Assembly: GCA_027618515.1 (NCBI GenBank)
Contig: JAQCEV010000005.1
Span: 1 to 53,513, forward strand
From: Chloroflexota bacterium
Lineage (GTDB): Bacteria > Chloroflexota > Dehalococcoidia > Lucifugimonadales > Australimonadaceae
DNA length: 53,513 nt
Direction of reading: 5' to 3'
The notes beneath the pieces are model-generated. The model saw only the letters and a program-made list of their open reading frames with translations, was not told where the DNA came from and made no database searches. Position 1 is the stretch's first letter, and each line of letters starts with the position of its first letter. Shown piece by piece: positions 32,882-41,746 of this stretch. The position numbers were made by a program, and so were the translations under genes.

Positions 32882-33633
32882 TGCAAACCGGGTGGCTCCG
32901 ACTCGAAGTCAACGACCGTTACATGCCCGCGTACCTGGCTGCTCCCGACGGCGATGGGCCTTTCCCCGGGGTCGTGGTGGCGATGCACATATTCGGCTTG
33001 GATCGCTTCGTTCGCGGCAAGTGCGAGGAGTTGGCGGAAGCGGGTTTCGTGGCGGTGGCGCCGTATCTGTTCCATCGCACCAACGTGACGCACAAAGATC
33101 TTGGAGACTTCGAATACGCGGATACCACGCGGTGGGAGCGGGTGCCCGCGCTCAAGGCGACGCTGGACGATAACCAGATCATCGAGGACATGACCGAGGC
33201 GGCGAAGTGCCTGCGAGCACTCGATGTCGTTGGCCCGAAGCTGGGCGTGACGGGCTTCTGTATAGGCGGCCGCATCGCGTACTTGATGGCGACGCGCACG
33301 GACGAATTCGACGCTTGCGTCGATTTCTACGGTGGCGAGATCGAGCAGGCGTGGGGCGACGCGCCGTCGCCACTGTCCAAGACGGCCGACCTGGACTGCC
33401 CGCTCGCAGGCTATTTCGGCAACGACGACTACAACCCGACCCCCGCCGCCGTGGACGCTCTTGAGGCGGAACTCAAGAAACATGACAAGCGCTACGAGTT
33501 CACCCGCTACGACGACACGAACCACGCGTTCAACGATCCGTTCAATCCCGGTCGCTGGCGTGAGCACGCGGGCACGGATTCCCTCGCCAAGATGATCGAG
33601 TTTTTCCACCGCGAGCTCGCGTTCAAGCGATAA
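32881..33633 (+). CDS. Dienelactone hydrolase family protein (copy 3)
   Basis: A 250-residue DLH. Its ATG at 32881 shares one base with the copy 2 stop. Triad: Cys127 in VTGFCIGGR, an Asp in FGNDDYNPT (about 182-183), His215 in DDTNHAF. It is the most diverged of the three around the substrate cleft (CVDFYGGEIEQAWGDAP, about 146-162). Hairpins of the dispersed repeat type follow it from 33656. Confidence 0.88.
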   Translation: MQTGWLRLEVNDRYMPAYLAAPDGDGPFPGVVVAMHIFGLDRFVRGKCEELAEAGFVAVAPYLFHRTNVTHKDLGDFEYADTTRWERVPALKATLDDNQIIEDMTEAAKCLRALDVVGPKLGVTGFCIGGRIAYLMATRTDEFDACVDFYGGEIEQAWGDAPSPLSKTADLDCPLAGYFGNDDYNPTPAAVDALEAELKKHDKRYEFTRYDDTNHAFNDPFNPGRWREHAGTDSLAKMIEFFHRELAFKR

Positions 33634-33655
33634 GTTCGAAGGTCACCATCTTCGA

Positions 33656-33703
33656 GGGCGAGCGACAGGGCTCGCCCTGTACCCATATGCTGCCGCTCGG
33701 CAG
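33656..33703 (+). repeat. Two hairpins of a dispersed palindromic repeat
   Basis: GGGCGAGC pairs with GCTCGCCC (33656-33663 / 33670-33677), then CTGCCG-CT-CGGCAG forms a second hairpin at 33690-33703. The second palindrome recurs at 50815-50828 after the VWA gene, and GGGCGAGC-type ends appear in the other repeat families of this window. Both known copies lie just behind a gene, so they may act at mRNA ends. Confidence 0.55.
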
Positions 33704-34124
33704 GGCGCAGGGTGGCAAGAGCCGCTGGGCGCGATCCATTGATGTAGGCCGAAATATGACATCAGATTGTGGCGTGTACGCCGTCGGGCGGACTACACTG
33801 TTGCCTAGACGACTTCCGGTGACACGACGTGCGGCGGGTTGGCCGAGGGCAAAGGCAAATGAACGGAAATGAATGAGATTTGTCACTAGAGAGCCACGCG
33901 GCTCACCGGGCTAGCTCCATTCGTAAATGTTACAAAATGCAACAGAATGCAACACATCAAGACGGAGCCCGGATGAGTAGCCCGATTCCGTCACTTCAGT
34001 GATGCCACTGTGGTTCTACCTTCAAGTCCAGTCGATGAATCGGGGCCTAGGCGGGCGGGAGAAATTTCGCTGGACATTCGGACGTGTATCCTGTCGGCAA
34101 CGATTATTCAGTGAGGCCGAACGT
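33704..34124. other. Leader region of the cupin gene
   Basis: No protein gene is supported; the long frame running into the cupin gene is not cupin-like before 34125. The stretch is more AT-rich than its surroundings around 33920-33960, where the phased operator repeats lie. I see no convincing -10/-35 pair. Confidence 0.45.
33928..33954 (+). promoter_or_regulatory. Three heptamer repeats spaced by one helical turn
   Basis: TGTTACA (33928), TGCAACA (33938) and TGCAACA (33948) occur exactly 10 bases apart. TGTTACA and TGCAACA also form an imperfect palindrome. Phased direct repeats of this kind are typical operator sites for a cooperative regulator. They lie about 170 bases before the cupin start at 34125. 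Confidence 0.45.
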
Positions 34125-35276
34125 ATGACCCAGAATGAAGACAAGGTCGCTCGAGGGAGCGGCGACGGCAAATTCGTATACGACCGCTGGATGGAGGCGC
34201 AGGGCGTTCCCATCCACCGCGGCTATTTCATCGAGGACCTGCGAACGGTCGACGTTGGCCCGTGGGCCGAGCGCGAGTGCAACGCGGCGTTCATCCAGCT
34301 TGAGGGCATGGAGGGCGTAGCCGAGGCTCGCATCAGCGAGCTTCCTGGTGGCACGACAGTACCGCCCACGAAATTCGCGCTGGACGAGGTGGTCTACACG
34401 CTGGCCGGTAGCGGCATCTGCACGGTTTGGGCGGAAGGCGTTTCGAAGCACAGCTTCGAGTTCGGTCCGCGCAGCCTGTTCCTGATCCCGCGTGGCGCTA
34501 CGCGTCAGTTCGCCAACGCTCGTGGTGATCAGCCGCTGCGTTTGCTGCACAACAGCTACCTGCCGGTGGCGATGAGCTTGGAGCCGGATCCAGAGTTCTA
34601 CTTCAGCAACCCTTACGGGCACCCTGAGTTGCTTCAGCCCAAAGAGGGAGAGCTTTACGCGGTTGCATCCCGAGCCTCCGGTATGGGGCGTGGGGCGACC
34701 TGGTACGGCAACTTCTTCACGGATATGGGCGCATGGGAGGACCTGGTTCCTCACCGCCAGCGTGGAGGTGGTGGTCACGTCGTTGACGTGTCATTCCCGC
34801 ACTCGCAGATGGGTGGGCACATGTCCGTTTTCCCGCCGGGCACCTACAAGAAGGGCCACCGCCATGGTCCGGGACGCGTCATCGTGATCCCGGCGGGTGA
34901 GGGCTACTCGATCATGTGGCCTGAGGGCGGCGAGAAGGTTATCGCTCCCTGGCACGAGGGCAGCATGTTCACGCCTCCCGACCGCTGGTTCCACCAGCAC
35001 TTCAACACCAGTGTCACGCCTGCTCGCTACTTGGCGCTTGCGCCGCTGCCGCAGTTCAACGGGCACAGCGAGAAGGTGGAGGATCGCGCTCGCGACCAGA
35101 TCGAGTACCCCCGCGAGGAGGCCTGGATCCGCGAGATGTTCGTGGAAGAGTTGGGCAAGAAGGGACTAGATATCCTGATGCCCGAAGAGGCGTACACCAA
35201 TGCGTCCTACGACTGGGGCTACGCTGCCGGCCAGGAGAAGGGCGCCGTCCTCGGCGCGGCCTCAGGCGACCGCTAG
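34125..35276 (+). CDS. Bicupin protein, gentisate-dioxygenase-like
   Basis: A 383-residue protein with two cupin domains. ATG 34125 is chosen; the frame is open 42 codons further without a signal. The first cupin spans about 75-165 (AFIQLEGMEGVAEARISELPGG, then VVYTLAGSGICTVWAEG) and lacks a clear metal His pair. The second spans about 225-330 and has the metal motif: GHMSVFPPGTYKKGHRHGPG with GHRH, a WPEGG turn, and later FHQHFN. One iron site per chain is expected, as in gentisate or 1-hydroxy-2-naphthoate dioxygenases. Ring cleavage of a hydroxybenzoate would fit the neighbours, but this branch is uncharacterised. It is followed by a strong terminator. Confidence 0.78.
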   Translation: MTQNEDKVARGSGDGKFVYDRWMEAQGVPIHRGYFIEDLRTVDVGPWAERECNAAFIQLEGMEGVAEARISELPGGTTVPPTKFALDEVVYTLAGSGICTVWAEGVSKHSFEFGPRSLFLIPRGATRQFANARGDQPLRLLHNSYLPVAMSLEPDPEFYFSNPYGHPELLQPKEGELYAVASRASGMGRGATWYGNFFTDMGAWEDLVPHRQRGGGGHVVDVSFPHSQMGGHMSVFPPGTYKKGHRHGPGRVIVIPAGEGYSIMWPEGGEKVIAPWHEGSMFTPPDRWFHQHFNTSVTPARYLALAPLPQFNGHSEKVEDRARDQIEYPREEAWIREMFVEELGKKGLDILMPEEAYTNASYDWGYAAGQEKGAVLGAASGDR

Positions 35277-35316
35277 GCGGCCTAGGCCACCGCAGGGCCG
35301 TAAACTGCCGTTCGAC

Positions 35317-35357
35317 AGCAGAGCCCGTTTCGCGAAAGCGACGGGCTCTGCTTTTTT
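35317..35357 (+). terminator. Strong intrinsic terminator of the cupin gene
   Basis: AGCAGAGCCCGT pairs with ACGGGCTCTGCT around TTCGCGAAAGCG (which has its own inner CGC pairs), followed by TTTTT. It begins 40 bases after the cupin stop. Confidence 0.88.
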
Positions 35358-35375
35358 CCACGGACAGGAGAGGAA

Positions 35376-36341
35376 ATGCGTTACCTGGGGGTCGGTGGGC
35401 GGCAAGTGTCGGTAGTGGGTTTGGGGACATGGCAGTTCGGGTCAAAGGGCTGGGGATGGGACCGCGATTTCGGCCCGGCAGATGCCGAAGCGATAGTGAA
35501 GCGGGCGCTTGAACTGGGCATCACGCTGTTCGACACGGCCGAGATCTACGGTGGAGGTCGCTCTGAGCGCATCCTCGGCATCGCCCTGGCGGAGCGCCGC
35601 TCTGAGGCGTATGTGGCGACCAAGCTGTGGCCGACCCACACCCTGCGTCGTCAGGTCATCCCTGCGCTACGGCGATCGCTGAGCCGACTGGGTGTGGAGC
35701 GCGCAGATCTCTACCAACTCCACTGGCCTAACCCGTTGGTGCCGCTATCGTGGACGATGGCTGGGATGCGGGACGCACGAGCGGCGGGGCTCGTCGATGA
35801 CGTTGGAGTCAGCAATTTCGGCCTGGCACGCTGGCGACTGGCTGACGCTGCACTGGGCTCACCGGTCATCTCCAACCAGGTGCGCTACAACCTTGTGCAG
35901 CGTACGGCTGAGAGGGAATTGATCCCCTTCGCGCAGGCGGAGGACAGGCTGATCTTGGCGTACAGTCCGTTGGCGCAGGGGCTGCTGTCAGGGCACTACA
36001 CGCCGGACCGTCGGCCAGGGGGATACCGGCGTGCGAACAAGCTATTCCTGGCGGAGAACATCCGCCGAGTCCAACCGGTGCTGGCGGTGCTGCGAGAGGT
36101 GGCGGACGCACACCGCGTGACATCCGCGCAGGTGGCGCTGGCGTGGACAGTCAGGCAGCCGCGTGTCGCGGCTATCCCTGGCGCGAAGAGCGTGCGGCAG
36201 GTGGAAGAGAACGCTGAAGCTTCGGACATCGACCTGACGGCTCAGGAAGTCGAGGCGTTGGACGAGGCTGCGACCGCGTTCAAGCCGGTCAGCCGCGTTA
36301 AGGGGCTCGGGGAACTGGCGAAGCAGATCGTCACGAGGTGA
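35376..36341 (+). CDS. Aldo/keto reductase
   Basis: A 321-residue (alpha/beta)8 NADP-dependent reductase. The catalytic tetrad is visible: Asp53 and Tyr58 in LFDTAEIYGGG, Lys83 in VATKLWP, His116 in YQLHWPNP. GVSNFG (about 148) and the C-terminal IPGAKSVRQVEENAEA bind the cofactor phosphate. It would reduce aldehydes or ketones; the substrate is unknown. ATG 35376 has AGAGG upstream, only 18 bases after the previous terminator, so the promoter must overlap it. Its stop is next to that of the convergent PPOX gene. Confidence 0.9.
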   Translation: MRYLGVGGRQVSVVGLGTWQFGSKGWGWDRDFGPADAEAIVKRALELGITLFDTAEIYGGGRSERILGIALAERRSEAYVATKLWPTHTLRRQVIPALRRSLSRLGVERADLYQLHWPNPLVPLSWTMAGMRDARAAGLVDDVGVSNFGLARWRLADAALGSPVISNQVRYNLVQRTAERELIPFAQAEDRLILAYSPLAQGLLSGHYTPDRRPGGYRRANKLFLAENIRRVQPVLAVLREVADAHRVTSAQVALAWTVRQPRVAAIPGAKSVRQVEENAEASDIDLTAQEVEALDEAATAFKPVSRVKGLGELAKQIVTR

Positions 36342-36342
36342 G

Positions 36343-36747
36343 CTAGCGGTCGAGCCCCCGCTCACGGACGCGGAGCGGCTCGATGCGGATGACCATGCGA
36401 GGCTCGCCATCGCGGAATCCTTGGTAATCAGGGTTGCCGGTGTACTTGAGGGAAAGGCGATTGATCTGGTTGATGGCGCCATCGACCGTGATCTCGGTGA
36501 CGCGCCCACGGACGAACATGTTGCGGCGGGTGTTCTCGCCCATGATGGACAGACCGACACGGCCGTCGCGCATGAGGTTCTGCGTTTTGAGGCGGGGCTC
36601 GGCGGAGTTGATGAGGATGTCGGTGCCGTCGGTTTCGACCCACACGGGCGTCACCTGGGGCGAACCGTCTTTCATCAAGGTCGCGACGTGCGCGAGAACT
36701 TTCTCTGCCAAGAACGCTTTGGCAAGCTCGCTCAGTTGTACTCCCAT
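36343..36747 (-). CDS. PPOX-class F420- or FMN-dependent oxidoreductase
   Basis: A 134-residue split-barrel protein. Start ATG 36747 with GGGGG upstream. Visible: the N-terminal LSELAKAFLAEKVLAHVATLMKDG, PQVTPVWVETDG, the cofactor stretch PRLKTQNLMRDGRVGLSI and RMVIRIEPLRV near the end. Such small proteins use F420 or FMN and reduce diverse substrates, including biliverdin and quinones. It is downstream of the GNAT gene by eight bases on the same strand, so the two are co-transcribed. Confidence 0.85.
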   Translation of the reverse strand: MGVQLSELAKAFLAEKVLAHVATLMKDGSPQVTPVWVETDGTDILINSAEPRLKTQNLMRDGRVGLSIMGENTRRNMFVRGRVTEITVDGAINQINRLSLKYTGNPDYQGFRDGEPRMVIRIEPLRVRERGLDR

Positions 36748-36755
36748 GTGGCCCC

Positions 36756-37214
36756 CTATAGTTGTTTGATCATCGGAACGTGGTCGATGCCCGCTTCTTG
36801 GAACGTTGGGCCAGAAACGGCGTAGCCATTCTTGTCGTAGAGCTCCTGGACGTAGGTCTGGGCGTGGAGGGTGACCTCAGCGAATCCACGCACAGCGGCC
36901 TCTGCTTCAAGCGCGGCCACGATCTGCGACCCGATGCCACGATGGCGGAAATCAGGCAGCACAGAGACACGGCCTATCCGAGCGCCGTCGGCGTCGAACA
37001 CGAGCCTACCGGTGCCGACGACTTCGCTAGCCACTACTGCAAGCACGTGGGCCGAGGCGGCGTCCGCCGCGTCGTGTTCTAGGTCTGCGGGCACGCCTTG
37101 CTCCTCGACGAACACACGCCAGCGAACTGCGAGTGCGAGCGCGAAGTCAGCCTCGCCGATGCCAGGACGCACGTGGGCCTGACCGCCAGGCAGGTCGTTC
37201 GGAGATGGTGCCAT
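36756..37214 (-). CDS. GNAT family N-acetyltransferase
   Basis: A 152-residue acetyltransferase of the ElaA/YjbR-like GNAT group. Motif A is visible as RVSVLPDFRHRGIGSQIVAALEA (in parts), holding the acetyl-CoA pyrophosphate loop R-H-R-G-I-G. Motif B is LYDKNGYAVSGPTFQEAGIDH. The substrate is unknown. ATG 37214 is 43 bases from the divergent MetE-like gene, and no clear ribosome binding site precedes it. The PPOX gene follows eight bases after its stop. Confidence 0.85.
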   Translation of the reverse strand: MAPSPNDLPGGQAHVRPGIGEADFALALAVRWRVFVEEQGVPADLEHDAADAASAHVLAVVASEVVGTGRLVFDADGARIGRVSVLPDFRHRGIGSQIVAALEAEAAVRGFAEVTLHAQTYVQELYDKNGYAVSGPTFQEAGIDHVPMIKQL

Positions 37215-37257
37215 GATGGGGATTATAATCCGCCGTATTCAAGCCTTGGAGCGTCCC

Positions 37258-38403
37258 ATGAAGTTGAGCATCGACCGGATCCTAACCACCCATGTCGGTA
37301 GCCTCCCGCGAGATCCTGAAGTCGCGCAGATCTTGCTAGCGCGAGAGCGTGGCGAGGAGTACGACAAGGGCCAACTCAACGTGGAGCTAACGCGAGCCGT
37401 GAAGGAAATCGTGGCTAAGCAGGTGGGCGCGGGGCTCGACGTGGTGAGCGACGGTGAGATGGGCAAGCTGAGCTATTCGACGTACGTGACGGATAGGCTT
37501 ACCGGGTTCGGTGGCACGACCGAGCGCAAGCCGAACCTGGACGTGGCGCCGTACCCGGAATTTCGCGAGAAGATGGCTCGGATGACGGGCAACCAGCCTA
37601 TCTCGCGCTCAGCGTGCATCGGCCCCATCGAGATCAAGGACCGTGAGCTGCTCAAGAACGACTTGGAGCACTTCGTTGCTGCGCGGGAGGCTAGCCACCC
37701 TGTTGAGGCGTTCATGACGGCGGCGTCGCCAGGAGTTATCTCCGTGTTCCAGCCGAACCAGTACTACCCGACGCACGAGGCGTACATAGAGCGGCTCGCT
37801 GAGGTGATGAAGGAGGAGTACGAGGCGATCGCTGCGGCGGGCTTCCTCCTGCAGATCGATTGCCCTGATCTGGCGATGGCCCGCCACACAGCGTTTCAGG
37901 ACCTCACGGAGGAGGAGTTCTTGAAGCGCGCAGAGATGCAGGTTGAGGCGCTGAACTTCGCGCTAACCAACGTGCCCGCTGAGTCCGTGCGGATGCACGT
38001 TTGCTGGGGGAACTACGAAGGTCCCCACGACCACGACATCCCGGTCGAGAAGATCATGCCCATCTTGCTCAAGGCGAAGCCGCAGGCCTACCAGTTCGAG
38101 GCGTCGAACTCACGGCACGCGCATGAGTGGAAGGCCTGGCGTGACGCGAAGCTGCCGGACGACAAGGTGCTGATTCCGGGCGTGCTCGACTCGACATCCA
38201 ATTTCGTCGAGCACCCCGAGTTGGTTGCGCAGCGTATCGAGCAGTTCGCGGCCATCGTTGGGCGCGAACGGGTGATCGCGGGCAGCGACTGCGGTTTCGG
38301 CACGTTCGCTGGCTTCGGCAAGATGGATCCCGATATCGTATTCAAGAAGCTTGAAGCGGCAGTGCAGGGAGCCGAGATTGCCAGCGAGCGGCTCTGGGGC
38401 TAA
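37258..38403 (+). CDS. MetE C-terminal-like zinc methyltransferase
   Basis: A 381-residue stand-alone catalytic domain of the cobalamin-independent methionine synthase family. ATG 37258 has TTGGAG upstream; the longer frame adds a non-family stub. Zinc ligands are all visible: His247 and Cys249 in RMHVCWGN, Glu281 in YQFEASN, Cys345 in AGSDCGFGT. The N-terminal domain of full MetE is absent. Single-domain relatives include archaeal MetE and epoxyalkane:coenzyme M transferases, so thiol methylation or thiol alkylation are both possible. It is convergent with, and overlaps by four bases, the adenosine kinase gene. Confidence 0.85.
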   Translation: MKLSIDRILTTHVGSLPRDPEVAQILLARERGEEYDKGQLNVELTRAVKEIVAKQVGAGLDVVSDGEMGKLSYSTYVTDRLTGFGGTTERKPNLDVAPYPEFREKMARMTGNQPISRSACIGPIEIKDRELLKNDLEHFVAAREASHPVEAFMTAASPGVISVFQPNQYYPTHEAYIERLAEVMKEEYEAIAAAGFLLQIDCPDLAMARHTAFQDLTEEEFLKRAEMQVEALNFALTNVPAESVRMHVCWGNYEGPHDHDIPVEKIMPILLKAKPQAYQFEASNSRHAHEWKAWRDAKLPDDKVLIPGVLDSTSNFVEHPELVAQRIEQFAAIVGRERVIAGSDCGFGTFAGFGKMDPDIVFKKLEAAVQGAEIASERLWG

Positions 38404-39413
38404 ATGCCTGCGGTCGGGTCCGCACCGCCGAGGATCGCGCTGATGTGATCGCCTAGACGATCGCTGAGCCGTGGGCCCATGCGGGATACGATCCGGGCTG
38501 AAGCGAACGAGCCGAGCTTGCCGGACGTGGCGTTGTCCATGCCGTTGGCTAGGCCGTACAAGACGCCAGCCGCGTAGATGTCGCCAGCGCCTGTGGTATC
38601 GACGACGGGCACTGAGTAGCCGGGGACACGGGTGATCTCACCGTTGTCGTACACCAATGAACCGTCGCCGCTGCATGTCATGAACACGCGCGGGGAATCC
38701 TGCCCAAGCATCTTGAGTGCTTCTTCGCGGTCCTGCACCCCGGCGTAGATCATGGCTTCGAATTGGTTGCAGAAGAGCAGGTCGACGTACTCTCGCGTGG
38801 CGTTTCTGAAGGGCTCGATGAAGTGCTCTGCCATGCCGGGGTCGGACAGCGTGAGGGACACGGTGACGCCTGCCTGCTTAGCGGCTTCCATGGCCGCGAC
38901 GGCGGCCTTGGCCCCCGTCGGCGAACCGAATAGGTAGCCCTCGACGTACACAAATCGGCTGGCCGCGATGCGATCGGCGTCAACGTCGGGAACGTCGATC
39001 TCGGCGGCGGCGCCCAGCGACGTCTGCATGGTACGTTCGCCATCTGGGGTAACAAGCACGAGGCAGGTGCCCGTGGGTGCTCCGCTGGCGGGCTCCACAT
39101 CGAAGTCGACGCCGACTTCGGCCATGCTCTCGCGGTAGAGAGCGCCAGACATGTCATCGCCAATCTTGCCTGAGAAGAAAGCGCTCCCGCCGTACTGGGC
39201 GAGGCCAACCATGGTGTTGGCGGCTGACCCACCGGCCGCCCCGTGTTGCGCATAACCTGAGAGCCCTTCGAGGAGCGCGGCTTGGTCCTCAGCCGAAACA
39301 AGGGTCATGATTCCCTTTTGCAGGCCATGGGATGACAGAAGCAGGTCTTCGACCTGGACCTCTGTGTCGACGATTGCATTCCCGATCCCGAAAACGTCGT
39401 AGCGCTTTTGCAC
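38400..39413 (-). CDS. Adenosine kinase-like PfkB sugar/nucleoside kinase
   Basis: A 337-residue ribokinase-fold kinase. The first PfkB mark is GGSAANTMVGLAQYGG (about 61-76), the second VVDTTGAGDIYAAG, where Asp278 is the catalytic base. The adenosine kinase branch is favoured by the N-terminal YDVFGIGNAIVDTEVQV. It would phosphorylate adenosine to AMP, which links to methyl transfer through S-adenosylhomocysteine recycling, a fair match to the MetE-like neighbour (inference). The GTG start at 39413 has AGGTG upstream. Its stop overlaps the convergent gene. Confidence 0.85.
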   Translation of the reverse strand: MQKRYDVFGIGNAIVDTEVQVEDLLLSSHGLQKGIMTLVSAEDQAALLEGLSGYAQHGAAGGSAANTMVGLAQYGGSAFFSGKIGDDMSGALYRESMAEVGVDFDVEPASGAPTGTCLVLVTPDGERTMQTSLGAAAEIDVPDVDADRIAASRFVYVEGYLFGSPTGAKAAVAAMEAAKQAGVTVSLTLSDPGMAEHFIEPFRNATREYVDLLFCNQFEAMIYAGVQDREEALKMLGQDSPRVFMTCSGDGSLVYDNGEITRVPGYSVPVVDTTGAGDIYAAGVLYGLANGMDNATSGKLGSFASARIVSRMGPRLSDRLGDHISAILGGADPTAGI

Positions 39414-39641
39414 GTATCACCTATAGAGTCAATTGAATAGCGCAACTGCGCGCGTGTTGGCTGGTTAAGCCTCGGGAATGAACGTACACGGCGGCCTTCA
39501 CGGAGTCAACGCGGAGAGCGCTGTTTTGTTGACTCGACCATAGGTGCCCGATAGACTTCAGCAGCCTTGCATCGGGGTGGGTACCCAGGTACAAGAGCAG
39601 TGAACGACACACTCGGAAGTGTGAGCAAAGCAGGGTGGTTC

Positions 39642-40712
39642 ATGTACGGCGAACGCCGGCCCGAGTTCGATCCGAATCAGGTGATGAAGAACCTCAGCGA
39701 TAGCTGGAAGCGGTTCACCTCCAAGTTGCCCGGTGGTGGCGGTACTTCGATCGGCGTAATCGTGATCGCAATCGTTGCGGTTGGTTTATGGCTAGCGAGT
39801 GGCGTTTACCAGGTGGCCCCAAATGAGCAGGCAGCGACTCAGCTGTTCGGCAAGTTCGGAACCATAACGGAACCAGGACTCAGGTGGTTCTGGCCTGCAC
39901 CGATTGGCAGGATACAGAAGGAAAGCGTAACCGAGACCAAATCTATGGAGATTGGTTTCAGGAGCAGCAAGAGCAACCCGGATATTGATGTCGCGGTTGA
40001 GGCTTTGATGATCACGGGAGATCTGAACATCGTCGATGTCAAGCTGGCCGTCCAGTACCGCATCTCCGACCTCAAGAAATTCCTATTCCAGGTGGATGAT
40101 CCCGGTGATCCCGATCGAGGTTCTCGCGAGGGCAAGCCGGACGGTCGGACGCTGAAGGACGCGGCTGAGGCCGCCCTGCGGCAGGTCGTTGGCCAGCGCA
40201 GCATCGATGACGTGCTCATCCGTGAGAAGGAGCGGGTGCAGCTTGACACGGCCGCTTTGCTCCAAGTTCTGATGGAGCATTACGGTACGGGAATCTTCAT
40301 CCAGACGGTTCAGTTGCTCGAAGTTACTCCTCCAGGGCCAGTTCGAGCATCGTTCGACGATGTAGTCGCTGCGCGCTCGGAGAAGGAAACTCGGGTGAAC
40401 CAAGCGGACGCGTATGAGCAGGATCGCCTTCCCAGGGCTCAGGGTGCCGCTCAGACCACGATCCAAGCGGCGGAGGCCTTTAAGACGGCGCGTGTTAAGC
40501 GTGCCCAAGGTGAGGCCGATCAGTTCACCGCCATCCTTGAGCAGTACAACCTGTCCAAGAATGTGACTCGCCAACGACTCTTCCTTGAGGCTATGGAAGA
40601 TATCCTCCCTGACGTCCGCTTGATTATCATCGACGAAGAGGCAGGCAGTGGAGTTCTTCCATTCTTGCCTCTCACCGAAGGCGTACCAAGCGCCATCGGC
40701 GGCGGGCAGTAG
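39642..40712 (+). CDS. hflK: HflK-like membrane protease regulator
   Basis: A 356-residue SPFH/band-7 protein with a short cytoplasmic stretch, a membrane helix at about 35-54 and a large outer part. ATG 39642 is chosen; upstream codons of the open frame are not HflK-like. QVAPNEQAATQLFGKF, EPGLRWFWPAPIGRI and the long coiled-coil from about 265 (ARSEKETRVNQADAYEQDRLPRAQGAAQ, in parts) are family marks. HflK and HflC form a ring-shaped cage around the FtsH protease. The hflC gene follows eight bases later, the standard pair. Confidence 0.88.
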   Translation: MYGERRPEFDPNQVMKNLSDSWKRFTSKLPGGGGTSIGVIVIAIVAVGLWLASGVYQVAPNEQAATQLFGKFGTITEPGLRWFWPAPIGRIQKESVTETKSMEIGFRSSKSNPDIDVAVEALMITGDLNIVDVKLAVQYRISDLKKFLFQVDDPGDPDRGSREGKPDGRTLKDAAEAALRQVVGQRSIDDVLIREKERVQLDTAALLQVLMEHYGTGIFIQTVQLLEVTPPGPVRASFDDVVAARSEKETRVNQADAYEQDRLPRAQGAAQTTIQAAEAFKTARVKRAQGEADQFTAILEQYNLSKNVTRQRLFLEAMEDILPDVRLIIIDEEAGSGVLPFLPLTEGVPSAIGGGQ

Positions 40713-40720
40713 GAGCCATT

Positions 40721-41668
40721 ATGATTTCAAAACTTCTACTGATCGTTCTGGCCATCGCCGCAGTGGTGCTCTGGCAAGCAGCATATAAAGTGGATGAGAC
40801 GGAACTCGTTCTGGTGACGCAGTTCGGGGAAATCCGGGCAGTGGAGACCAGCCCTGGGCTGCAGTTCAAAGTCCCGTTCGTCCAGCAGGTGACCAGGCTG
40901 GATAAACGAGTGCTTCGCGTCGATGTTCAACCTGCTGGATTCCCTGACAAGGAGAGCCAGTTCCTGGAGATCGATGCCTACGTGCGGTACAAGATCCAGC
41001 CCACCGAGCTTGGCATCCAGAACTTCCGTGAGTCGCTCCTTACTGAGACAGGTGCGCGTGACAAGATCAGCCAGATCGCGATCGCTTCCTTGCGTGCCGA
41101 GGTAGGCAACAGGCTCCGCGAACAGATCATCGGCGGGCGGATTACTGTCAACCCGGATGGCACTCGGACAGTGACTGCGATCCTCGCGCCTGACGGCTCG
41201 TCTATCCGGGAACAATTGACCAGGATCGTTACTGCGTCGGTTCAAGCACAGGCGGACGCTCAGGGATTCGGGATCGACATCATTGACGTCCGCATCAAGC
41301 GCGCGGACTTCCCGGAATCTATCGTTGAATCGGTCTACACCCGCATGCGTAGTGAGCGCCAGGTTCAGGCTGAGCGACTTCGGGCTGAGGGTGAGCAGCA
41401 GTTCCTGACTAAGACTGCTGAAGTGGATAAAGCAGTTGAGAACATCGCGGCTTCCGCTGACGAGACTTCGAATCGCCTACGGGGTGACGGTGAAGCGGAA
41501 GCTATCCGTATCCTGGCCGAAGCGCTAGAAGCTGATGCCGACCTGTTCGCGTTCCGACGGAGTTTGCAGGCGTACGCCACCATACTGGGTTCACAATCCA
41601 CGTTGGTGTTGTCTGCAAACAGTCCGCTGTTTCAGTTCCTGCAGACGCCTGATGGTTTAGGCGAGTAG
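40721..41668 (+). CDS. hflC: HflC-like membrane protease regulator
   Basis: A 315-residue SPFH protein with an N-terminal membrane helix (residues 3-20) and the family blocks VDETELVLVTQFGEIRAVETSPGLQFKVPFVQQV (in parts) and RMRSERQVQAERLRAEGEQQFL. ATG 40721 has AGGAG upstream. It partners HflK in control of the FtsH protease. A bidirectional-looking terminator lies 24 bases after the stop. Confidence 0.9.
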   Translation: MISKLLLIVLAIAAVVLWQAAYKVDETELVLVTQFGEIRAVETSPGLQFKVPFVQQVTRLDKRVLRVDVQPAGFPDKESQFLEIDAYVRYKIQPTELGIQNFRESLLTETGARDKISQIAIASLRAEVGNRLREQIIGGRITVNPDGTRTVTAILAPDGSSIREQLTRIVTASVQAQADAQGFGIDIIDVRIKRADFPESIVESVYTRMRSERQVQAERLRAEGEQQFLTKTAEVDKAVENIAASADETSNRLRGDGEAEAIRILAEALEADADLFAFRRSLQAYATILGSQSTLVLSANSPLFQFLQTPDGLGE

Positions 41669-41691
41669 TTAGTCCGAAAACATTGGTGAAC

Positions 41692-41720
41692 ACAAGCAGG
41701 CCGCCAGCGGCCTGCTTGTT
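41692..41720 (+). terminator. Intrinsic terminator of hflKC
   Basis: ACAAGCAGGCCG pairs perfectly with CGGCCTGCTTGT around CCAG, followed by T and GG. The 12-bp stem is strong, the T tract short. The same DNA overlaps the upstream part of the lepA promoter. Confidence 0.7.
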
Positions 41721-41730
41721 GGTTAACGCC

Positions 41731-41739
41731 TGATAAGAT
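41731..41739 (+). promoter_or_regulatory. Extended -10 promoter of lepA
   Basis: TGATAAGAT fits the extended -10 form TGn-TATAAT with one or two mismatches. It ends seven bases before the lepA ATG, so transcription would begin at or next to the start codon and the mRNA would be leaderless, in line with the absence of a good ribosome binding site. Confidence 0.45.
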
Positions 41740-41746
41740 TGGTGCA

